Below, piece by piece: positions 1 through 5,650 of a stretch of 9,364 nt of DNA. The notes beneath the pieces were generated by a model. That model was not told the DNA's origin. It searched no databases and was given only the letters and a program-made list of their open reading frames with translations. A program made the translations under genes and the position numbers. Source of the stretch: Clostridia bacterium (GTDB lineage Bacteria > Bacillota > Clostridia > Christensenellales > Borkfalkiaceae); NCBI GenBank assembly GCA_029071285.1, contig JAIEAS010000024.1, positions 1 through 9,364 of the forward strand, in the 5' to 3' direction. Numbering within the stretch: position 1 is the stretch's first letter; each line of letters begins with the position of its first letter.

Positions 1-10
1 GGCGGTGAGT

Positions 11-24
11 TGTATAAGAGACAG
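11..24 (+). other. Sequencing-adapter remnant (Tn5/Nextera mosaic end)
   Basis: The 14 bases TGTATAAGAGACAG are identical to the inner part of the 19-bp mosaic end used in Nextera tagmentation libraries. Extending outward, about 16 of 19 positions agree. It lies at the very start of the window, where untrimmed adapter on a contig end would sit. A chance 14-base match in a window this size is very unlikely. Bases 1-24 are therefore best treated as artefactual, and genomic sequence probably begins near base 25. Confidence 0.8.
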
Positions 25-34
25 GAATTTACCT

Positions 35-63
35 TTGACGGTGCGTGTGCTTTATGCTAAAAT
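35..63 (+). promoter_or_regulatory. Sigma-A type promoter of the XRE gene
   Basis: A TTGACG -35 box (35-40) and a TAAAAT -10 box (58-63) are separated by exactly 17 bp. TG at 55-56, one base before the -10, makes it an extended -10 promoter. Only six bases lie between the -10 box and the ATG at 70, so the predicted transcription start falls on or next to the start codon. No Shine-Dalgarno sequence precedes the ATG, which fits a leaderless transcript. Confidence 0.7.
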
Positions 64-69
64 GGGTGT

Positions 70-786
70 ATGGAAATATTTGCCGAAAAGCTTAAACGGC
101 TGAGGAACAGTAAGGAACTTTCGCAGTCGCAGCTTGCAGAAAAAATTTACGTAAGCCGCAGCGCCGTTGCCAAATGGGAGCAGGGGCGCGGTTTCCCGAG
201 TATTGATTCGCTTCAGCTTATATCAGCGGAGTTCTGCGTAACCATTGACGAGCTTGTGAGCGACAAAGAGGTTGAAATTTTAAAAATCCAGAAGGACAAA
301 AAGCTGACTTTGCGCACCAAGCTGCTGATTGCGCTGTCCGTGGTTTTTTCCGTAATATTTGCCGTGATTATAGCAACGGGCGCAACCCTTGCAGTAATGT
401 ACTATCCGCGCAAACTTTCAAAGTATCTGACTATCGAAGCCGCCGAAGTTGACGCGGTGTATCTGGAATATTACAGGGACAAGAATGAAGATGGTTATGG
501 GGTTGAGCAGGTAAAGGTTTATCTTGATGAAGAGAAAATAAATCTGTTTATAGATTATTTAAAAAAGATTGAGGTAATACCAAGATATCAGCCGATTAAA
601 TCAGCACCGCGTTACGAGTTTGTAATAGTTTGCGGGAATACGAGTTATTATTTTAGCCACTTGGGGTTGCGCGTGTATGAAAACGACGAATATATAAGAA
701 GGGATATGTTCAGTTTAAAGTCGGGCAGTGACAGCTATCTTTTGGTGCTGTTTGATTTTGACAAGGACGAATTAAATTGGATTTGA
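70..786 (+). CDS. Membrane-anchored XRE-family helix-turn-helix protein
   Basis: This 238-residue protein has three parts. Residues 1-62 form a HTH_3/Cro-C1 type DNA-binding domain, with the family pattern LSQSQLAEKIYVSRSAVAKWEQG and a following P-S-I-D-x-L segment. Residues about 84-111 are a single strongly hydrophobic helix. Residues 112-238 are a polar tail, probably outside the cytoplasm, with no recognised domain. The ATG at 70 is the only sensible start: it places the HTH at the usual distance from the N-terminus, and an in-frame stop lies just upstream (58-60). It has its own promoter and terminator, so it is transcribed separately from the sugar genes. Membrane-tethered XRE proteins are common in Bacillota and often sense envelope signals, but the signal and targets here are unknown. 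Control of the neighbouring sugar operon is possible, not shown. Confidence 0.85.
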   Translation: MEIFAEKLKRLRNSKELSQSQLAEKIYVSRSAVAKWEQGRGFPSIDSLQLISAEFCVTIDELVSDKEVEILKIQKDKKLTLRTKLLIALSVVFSVIFAVIIATGATLAVMYYPRKLSKYLTIEAAEVDAVYLEYYRDKNEDGYGVEQVKVYLDEEKINLFIDYLKKIEVIPRYQPIKSAPRYEFVIVCGNTSYYFSHLGLRVYENDEYIRRDMFSLKSGSDSYLLVLFDFDKDELNWI

Positions 787-796
787 TATTTTATAC

Positions 797-836
797 AAAC
801 CGCTCAGTTCACAATTGTGGACTGAGCGGTTTTTTT
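797..836 (+). terminator. Intrinsic terminator after the XRE gene
   Basis: A near-perfect palindrome is centred at 814/815. The arm ACCGCTCAGT (799-808) pairs with ACTGAGCGGT (821-830), the stem continues inward through CACA/TGTG, and a seven-T run follows at 830-836. It starts about 10 bp after the stop codon. It separates the regulator from the downstream catabolic genes. Confidence 0.92.
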
Positions 837-865
837 AATTTCACAAAAATATAACGCGGAAAATA

Positions 866-894
866 TTGAAAAGGTTTTTTAAAAGTGGTAAAAT
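866..894 (+). promoter_or_regulatory. Sigma-A type promoter of the GH43 operon
   Basis: TTGAAA (866-871) and TAAAAT (889-894) are separated by 17 bp. The predicted start of transcription is near 901, giving a leader of about 29 nt before the ATG at 930. The promoter overlaps an in-frame GTG at 885, so that codon would not be transcribed and cannot be the start. Confidence 0.7.
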
Positions 895-917
895 TGAATA
901 GTCTTAACGTAAACTTT

Positions 918-922
918 GGGAG
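918..922 (+). promoter_or_regulatory. Ribosome binding site that fixes the GH43 start
   Basis: GGGAG lies 7 nt before the ATG at 930. No comparable site precedes the longer in-frame GTG start at 885. Together with the promoter position, this selects 930. Confidence 0.75.
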
Positions 923-929
923 AAAGATT

Positions 930-2426
930 ATGAGATACGAAAATCCCGTAATATGCAGCGACTATTCAGACCCCGACGTTATCCGCGTCGGCAGCGATTT
1001 TTTTATGGTTTCGTCCAGCTTCAACTTCGTGCCGGGCGTGCCCGTACTGCACTCTAAAAACTTAGTGGAGTGGCGGCTTATAAATTACGTGATAGACCAA
1101 ATCCCCTTCGAGGGCTACGACAAAGTTTTACACGGAAGCGGCGCGTGGGCTCCTTCCATACGCTGCCATATGGGCAAGTTTTACTGCCTTATTCCCTTCC
1201 CCGACGAGGGCATTTTCGTATCCACCGCGGATAACCCTTACGGCAAATGGTCGCCGCTCCGCCTTCTTATTAAAGTCAAGGGCGCGATAGACCCCTGCCC
1301 CATATGGACGGAGAACGGTTGTTATATCGTGTGCGCGTTTGCAAAGAGCCGCGCGGGATTTAATTCAAAGCTCGCCCTGTTCGAGGCGGACGAGGAGTTA
1401 TATTCCGCCGACGAAAATTATACGGTTATCTACAGCGGCGAAAATCTTGCCCCCACGATAGAGGGACCCAAGATTTATAAACACGGAAAATACTTCCATA
1501 TCCTTGCGCCCTGCGGCGGAGTGAAGAACGGCTGGCAGGTTGATTTGCGCAGTGAAAATATTTACGGCCCGTACGAAACCAAGGTGGTTTTAATGCAGGG
1601 TGATACCGATATAAACGGCCCCCATCAGGGCGCGCTTATAGACCTCGACGACGAGGGAAACCGCTGGGCGTTTATGCATTTTCAGGATAAGGGCGCGTAC
1701 GGCAGAGTAGTTCATCTGCAACCCGCGTCGTGGCGGAACGGCTGGGCGGTTCTGGGTGCAGGCGAGGGAATTATCGCGGGTACGCCCGCGGCGGACGGCG
1801 AATATCCCGCGGATATTAAGACCGATTACAAGCTGGACCCCAACGACGATTTTAAAAACAACCTTTCGCCACTTTGGCAAAACCCCGCAAATCCGCAGGA
1901 GGGGTGGTACGATTTAAAGGGCGGACTCAGACTTTTCTGCGTTCCGCACGAGGGCAGCTTAGGCAACGCGCCGCAGCTGTTTTTGCAGAAGGTTCCTTAC
2001 CTCAATTTTTCGGTAAAGACCAAGTGCAGACTCAATCTTTTAAACGACGGCGACGAGGCGGGATTTATCCTCTTCGGCAGACAGTACGGCTACGTCTGCG
2101 TGGTGCGCCGCGGCGGTCAAAATTATCTTGAAATCCGCAAGGGCTCGATAGACGGCAAGGACGAAACTATCGCCCGCAGCCAGCCCTACGACGACGAATA
2201 TATTACCTTCAGCCTTTCGGCTAAGTACGAGGAACACGATAAGCTGACTTACCGTTTCAGCGCGGGAGGCAGTGCGTTCACCCACAAGTTCTACGCCGAG
2301 GGCGGCGTGTGGACGGGCGCGAGAATGGGAGTTTACGCCCGTTCTGAAAACGGCGGCGGATACGCTACCTTCAAACACTTTAAAGTTGTCTGCACGGACA
2401 ACAGAGTGGGCAATATCACGGGTTAA
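930..2426 (+). CDS. Glycoside hydrolase family 43 (beta-xylosidase / alpha-L-arabinofuranosidase type)
   Basis: This is a 498-residue cytoplasmic glycosidase with no signal peptide. Residues about 5-300 are the five-bladed beta-propeller of GH43, and all three catalytic acids can be placed. The general base is D14 in SDYSDPD, the pKa-tuning aspartate is D121 in GAIDPCP, and the general acid is E178 in TIEGPKIYK. Residues about 315-495 form the ConA-like beta-sandwich typical of the C-terminus of beta-xylosidase-type GH43 enzymes (pattern DDF...LSPLWQNP near its start). GH43 enzymes of this layout remove terminal xylose or arabinose from short oligosaccharides; which one cannot be decided from sequence alone. 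In a pectin setting, arabinan or xylogalacturonan side chains are plausible substrates. The ATG at 930 is preferred over the in-frame GTG at 885, which lies inside the promoter. It is the first gene of a unit with the MATE transporter (19-bp gap) and the deacetylase. Confidence 0.9.
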   Translation: MRYENPVICSDYSDPDVIRVGSDFFMVSSSFNFVPGVPVLHSKNLVEWRLINYVIDQIPFEGYDKVLHGSGAWAPSIRCHMGKFYCLIPFPDEGIFVSTADNPYGKWSPLRLLIKVKGAIDPCPIWTENGCYIVCAFAKSRAGFNSKLALFEADEELYSADENYTVIYSGENLAPTIEGPKIYKHGKYFHILAPCGGVKNGWQVDLRSENIYGPYETKVVLMQGDTDINGPHQGALIDLDDEGNRWAFMHFQDKGAYGRVVHLQPASWRNGWAVLGAGEGIIAGTPAADGEYPADIKTDYKLDPNDDFKNNLSPLWQNPANPQEGWYDLKGGLRLFCVPHEGSLGNAPQLFLQKVPYLNFSVKTKCRLNLLNDGDEAGFILFGRQYGYVCVVRRGGQNYLEIRKGSIDGKDETIARSQPYDDEYITFSLSAKYEEHDKLTYRFSAGGSAFTHKFYAEGGVWTGARMGVYARSENGGGYATFKHFKVVCTDNRVGNITG

Positions 2427-2445
2427 ATTTATAGAGGCGTAAATA

Positions 2446-3921
2446 ATGCAGAAAGCAAAACAAAAATACACGCTGTTCACGGGTAAGGCGCTCGCGCTTC
2501 TGATTATACCGATAGTAATAGAGGCGGCGCTCTCTATGTCGCTGGGTATGATTGACGGGCTTATGGCTTCGTACGCGAAGTCGGGCGCGGGCGACAACGT
2601 TCTTACGGCGATAACGGGCGTGGACCAAATAGCAAGCTTAATAACACAGCTCTTTGCCGCGTTCGGCGTGGGCGGCGCGATAATTACGTCGCAGTTTTTG
2701 GGCGCGGGCAAGCCGGACGACGCAAACAAGAGTGCGAAGCAGCTTATGGTAATAATGCTGATTTTCGCCCTCGTAATAACCGCGGCGTGCCTCGGGCTGA
2801 ATAACCCGATTATCAGGCTTCTGTTCGGCGAGGCGGGCGACGAAACCCTTTCAAACGCATATATTTATTTTTACATAATCTCGGCATCATTCCCGTTCAT
2901 AGCTCTGTTCAACTGCTGCGCGGCGGTGCTTCGCGCCCAGCGCAAAAGTATGAACACGATGGTTTCGGGCATAATCAGTTTCTTTTTAAACATAGGCTTT
3001 AACGCGATATTTATTTACGCGTGCAATATGGGCATAGCGGGCGTAGCGCTCGGCACTCTGCTTGCAAGAATTTTCCCCGCGTTCTTTACGCTGTTTCTGG
3101 TTTCGCGCAAGAACAATGCGGTGAGAATTAAAGTGTTTGAAAAATTCCGTTTCGACGGCGGAATGATTAAGCGCGTATTGAAACTTGCCGTACCCAGCGG
3201 TATCGAAAACAGTCTTTTTCAGCTCGGCAAAATTCTGGTAATTTCCTTTATCACCATAGGCATATACAAGGTCGGCGAGCTCAATATCCAGTCCGCCGCC
3301 AACTCGGTTTCTTATAACATAAATATGGTCAGCTCGATAGTCGGCAACGGCGTGAACACCGCAACTCTTACGGTAATCGGTCAGGCGGTCGGCACGGGAA
3401 ATATCAGTCAGGTAAAGTTTTACGTAAGACGAATGCTGCTGATAAACTATATCGGCAACGCGTGCTGCGTTGCGGTAACTTTCGGACTGTCGCCCGTTCT
3501 TCTCAATTTCTACAACATATCGGGCGAGGCGCGCGCGGTTGCGTGGAACTGCCTGCTGCTGTGCCTGCCCGTACAAATCGTTACGTATCCGCTGTCCTTC
3601 GGTATGCCCGCGGTGCTTAAAGCGAACTCGGACGTAAAGTACGTAATGGCGGCGGCGATTTCTTCAATGATAATTCTGCGCGTGGGACTGTGCTATATTT
3701 TAACCTGCGAGTGGGCGGGGGTAAAGCTCGGCGCAATGGGTCTTTGGATAGGAATGGTTTCCGATTGGGCTATGCGCGGCATACTGTTCGGCGGAAGATA
3801 TTTATCGGGCAAATGGAAAACTAAGTCGGGACTATTGAAGCCCGTAGAGGTTTACGGCGAGAGCGAGAGGGTTGCCGAAGAACAGCTTTCAGAGGTTTTT
3901 GAAAAGAGGGAAAATAAATGA
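2446..3921 (+). CDS. MATE-family multidrug/organic cation-type transporter
   Basis: This is a 491-residue, very hydrophobic polytopic membrane protein with the usual length and 12-helix layout of MATE exporters. It has two related halves, beginning near residues 14 (helices through about 220) and 240 (helices through about 450), and a charged C-terminal tail (455-491). Family-like segments include the helix 1 stretch ending in IPIVIEAALSMSLGMIDGLM, the QFLGAGKPDDANK loop near residue 83, and the matching second-half loop GQAVGTGNISQVKFYVRRM near 312. MATE proteins export drugs or metabolites using H+ or Na+ gradients. A purine-rich site (AGAGGCG) lies about 7 nt before the ATG. Its place between a glycosidase and a deacetylase suggests co-expression during glycan use. 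It might export a toxic aromatic or a by-product released from plant cell wall, but the substrate is unknown. Confidence 0.92.
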   Translation: MQKAKQKYTLFTGKALALLIIPIVIEAALSMSLGMIDGLMASYAKSGAGDNVLTAITGVDQIASLITQLFAAFGVGGAIITSQFLGAGKPDDANKSAKQLMVIMLIFALVITAACLGLNNPIIRLLFGEAGDETLSNAYIYFYIISASFPFIALFNCCAAVLRAQRKSMNTMVSGIISFFLNIGFNAIFIYACNMGIAGVALGTLLARIFPAFFTLFLVSRKNNAVRIKVFEKFRFDGGMIKRVLKLAVPSGIENSLFQLGKILVISFITIGIYKVGELNIQSAANSVSYNINMVSSIVGNGVNTATLTVIGQAVGTGNISQVKFYVRRMLLINYIGNACCVAVTFGLSPVLLNFYNISGEARAVAWNCLLLCLPVQIVTYPLSFGMPAVLKANSDVKYVMAAAISSMIILRVGLCYILTCEWAGVKLGAMGLWIGMVSDWAMRGILFGGRYLSGKWKTKSGLLKPVEVYGESERVAEEQLSEVFEKRENK

Positions 3922-4772
3922 GTTTCAGACAGATGTACGAAGAAAAGTATATGCGCTTTCCGCAGGGCAAAGCTAAGGCGCTGTCGTTCAGCTACGACGA
4001 CGGAGTTAAAGCCGATAAAAAGCTTGTTGGCATTCTGGACAAGTACGGCCTGAAGGGCACCTTCAACCTCAACAACCTTTTATTCGACTGCGAAAACTGG
4101 CACGGCAGAATGGACGAAGAGGAAACTTATAAAACCTTTTCGGGCGGCAACCACGAAGTCGCAATTCACGGCGCAAGGCATATATTCCTCGATAAAGTTC
4201 CGCTCGCGGAAGCGGTCAACGAGGTTTTGCAGAACAGGCTTTACCTTGAAAATAAATTCAAAAAAATAGTCCGCGGTATGGCGTACGCATACAACGGATA
4301 TAACGATAAGATAATTGAAATGCTCAAAGGTCTGGGCGTTGCTTACGCGCGGACGACCGAAAACACGCACGGTTTTTCGCTTCCGCAGGACTGGCTTAAA
4401 TTAAATCCCACCTGCCACCATACGGACGCGGAGATTGGCGCATTGTCGGATAAATTTTTCGGCTCTTCGCCCGACGGCGAGTTCAAGCACCGCGAGCCGT
4501 GGTTCTTCCTCGTCTGGGGACACAGCTACGAGTTCGACGACGATAATAACTGGCAGGTAATAGAAAACCTTGCAAAGCGCGCGGCAAAGAGCGGGGACGT
4601 CTGGTTTGCAACCTGCGGCGAGGTGTACGATTACTGCAAGGCGTATGAAAGACTTGTATTTTCGCTGGACGGCGAAAGGGTGTTCAATCCCTCGCATATA
4701 TCCGTCTGGATTGAAATCCGCGGAAAGGTTTACGAAGTTCCTGCGGGCGGCGAAGTTGAGTTTGAAAAATAA
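3918..4772 (+). CDS. NodB-fold polysaccharide deacetylase (carbohydrate esterase 4-like)
   Basis: This 284-residue protein carries the metal-dependent deacetylase motifs. Motif 1 is FSYDDG, with D27 as probable base and D28 as metal ligand. Motif 2 is HGARH, with metal ligands H84 and H88. A motif 3-like RGMAYAYNGYN follows near 119, and a late VWGHSYEF supplies H202. There is no signal peptide or membrane helix, so it should act in the cytoplasm on imported or intracellular acetylated sugars rather than on the cell wall. The start codon overlaps the MATE stop by four bases (ATGA), and AAGAGGG lies 7 nt upstream, so the two genes are translationally coupled. The residues after about 245 look like a small beta-rich appendage. 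In this setting, O-deacetylation of pectin- or xylan-derived oligosaccharides is a reasonable inference; the true substrate of this NodB subgroup is not evident from sequence. Confidence 0.85.
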   Translation: MSFRQMYEEKYMRFPQGKAKALSFSYDDGVKADKKLVGILDKYGLKGTFNLNNLLFDCENWHGRMDEEETYKTFSGGNHEVAIHGARHIFLDKVPLAEAVNEVLQNRLYLENKFKKIVRGMAYAYNGYNDKIIEMLKGLGVAYARTTENTHGFSLPQDWLKLNPTCHHTDAEIGALSDKFFGSSPDGEFKHREPWFFLVWGHSYEFDDDNNWQVIENLAKRAAKSGDVWFATCGEVYDYCKAYERLVFSLDGERVFNPSHISVWIEIRGKVYEVPAGGEVEFEK

Positions 4773-4775
4773 TAC

Positions 4776-4804
4776 TTGCAAACGGCAACCGTTTGTAGTA
4801 TGAT
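4776..4804 (+). promoter_or_regulatory. Promoter of kduD
   Basis: TTGCAA (4776-4781) and TATGAT (4799-4804) have a 17-bp spacer. The -35 box begins just 3 bp after the deacetylase stop codon, and there is no terminator between the genes. kduD can therefore be made both from this promoter and by read-through. An operator-like palindrome fills the spacer. Confidence 0.75.
4779..4795. promoter_or_regulatory. Operator candidate (inverted repeat in the kduD promoter)
   Basis: CAAACGG-CAA-CCGTTTG is a perfect 7-bp inverted repeat with a 3-bp centre. It overlaps the end of the -35 box and occupies most of the -35/-10 spacer. No T-run follows, so it is not a terminator. A repressor bound here would block RNA polymerase. 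LacI-family regulators commonly control KDG/pectin genes in Bacillota and bind palindromes of about this size, but the regulator is not in the window and its family is inferred. Confidence 0.6.
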
Positions 4805-4833
4805 ATAACAAAAATATTTTAAGGGGGTAGAAA

Positions 4834-5586
4834 ATGATTTTAGATAAGTTCAGTTTAAAGGGCAAAGTCGCAATCGTTACGGGCAGCAATACGGGGCTCG
4901 GACAAGGTATATGCAAGGCATACGTCGAAGCGGGCGCAAAGGTCGTGGGCGTTTCGCGCAGACCTTCGGACGAAACGGCGGCTATATGCGGCAAAAATTT
5001 TTATAACGTAATCGCGGATTTATCGTCCTGCGACGTTATTCCCAAAGTTATAGACGAAACGCTGAAAAAGTTCGGCAAAATCGATATTCTCGTAAACAAC
5101 GCGGGAATTATCAAAAGGCAGGATTCCATTGAGTTTTCCGAAGAGGACTGGGACAGCGTTTTGAACGTGAATTTAAAGACGGTGTTCTTCCTGACGCAGG
5201 CGGTAGCCCAGCAGTTTTTAAAGCAGAACTCGGGCGGCAAGATTATCAACATCGCATCTATGCTTTCCTATCAGGGCGGCATAAGAGTTCCGTCGTACAC
5301 CGCGTCGAAATCGGCAATCAAGGGCGTTACTATGACCCTTGCCAACGAGTGGGCGAAGTACGGCATTAACGTGAACGGCATTGCCCCCGGATATATGGCG
5401 ACCAACAACACGCAGAATTTAAGGCAGGACGAGGAGCGCAGCGCGGATATCCTCGCGCGTATCCCCGCGGGACGCTGGGGCACGCCCGAAGATTTGCAGG
5501 GCGCGGCGGTGTTCCTCGCGTCGGAAGCTTCAAACTACGTAAACGGTTTCACCCTTGCCGTGGACGGCGGCTGGCTGGGCAGATAA
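4834..5586 (+). CDS. kduD: 2-dehydro-3-deoxy-D-gluconate 5-dehydrogenase (KduD)
   Basis: This 250-residue short-chain dehydrogenase catalyses the NAD(H)-dependent interconversion of 2,5-diketo-3-deoxygluconate and KDG, the last step turning unsaturated uronates from pectin into KDG in the cytoplasm. It shows the Rossmann motif TGSNTGLG (16-23), NNAG (88-91), and the catalytic residues S142, Y155 and K159 in ASMLSYQGG...YTASK. Several stretches resemble known KduD closely, including GGKIINIASMLSYQGGIRVP, INVNGIAPGYMATNNTQ, RIPAGRWG and the C-terminal AVDGGWLGR. Length is standard. AGGGGG lies about 6 nt before the ATG. Directly followed by a pectate lyase and placed behind its own operator-bearing promoter, it anchors the locus in pectin catabolism. 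Its usual partner KduI is not in the window. A related uronate or gluconate dehydrogenase activity is possible but less likely. Confidence 0.93.
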   Translation: MILDKFSLKGKVAIVTGSNTGLGQGICKAYVEAGAKVVGVSRRPSDETAAICGKNFYNVIADLSSCDVIPKVIDETLKKFGKIDILVNNAGIIKRQDSIEFSEEDWDSVLNVNLKTVFFLTQAVAQQFLKQNSGGKIINIASMLSYQGGIRVPSYTASKSAIKGVTMTLANEWAKYGINVNGIAPGYMATNNTQNLRQDEERSADILARIPAGRWGTPEDLQGAAVFLASEASNYVNGFTLAVDGGWLGR

Positions 5587-5650
5587 ACTAATTACTTTTA
5601 TTGAGTACGGATTATCACAAATCAAACATAAATTATAAAGAGGGAAAATT

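Noticed and set aside
885..929. Longer GH43 start at the GTG of 885
   Set aside because: The GTG overlaps the -10 region of the promoter, has no ribosome binding site, and adds 15 residues unlike the family. The ATG at 930 has GGGAG at proper spacing.
2040..2729. Minus-strand frame of 229 codons across the GH43/MATE junction
   Set aside because: It is antisense to two well-supported genes, its product is low in recognisable motifs, and it spans the real stop/start junction. It is a shadow of GC-biased codons.
2986..3576. Minus-strand frame of 196 codons opposite the MATE gene
   Set aside because: It lies fully inside the transporter gene on the other strand, has no ribosome binding site worth noting and no domain.
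4779..4795. Palindrome as a terminator of the deacetylase gene, or as a CcpA (cre) site
   Set aside because: No T-run follows, so termination is unlikely. It misses at least two key cre positions. Its place between -35 and -10 fits a specific operator better.
4401..4994. Minus-strand frame of 197 codons across the deacetylase/kduD gap
   Set aside because: It runs antisense through the kduD promoter and both genes, with no motif or conserved start context.
5587..5650. Separate promoter for the pectate lyase
   Set aside because: TTGAGT at 5601 has no acceptable -10 at 16-18 bp, and the TATAAA at 5634 runs into the ribosome binding site. Co-transcription with kduD is simpler.
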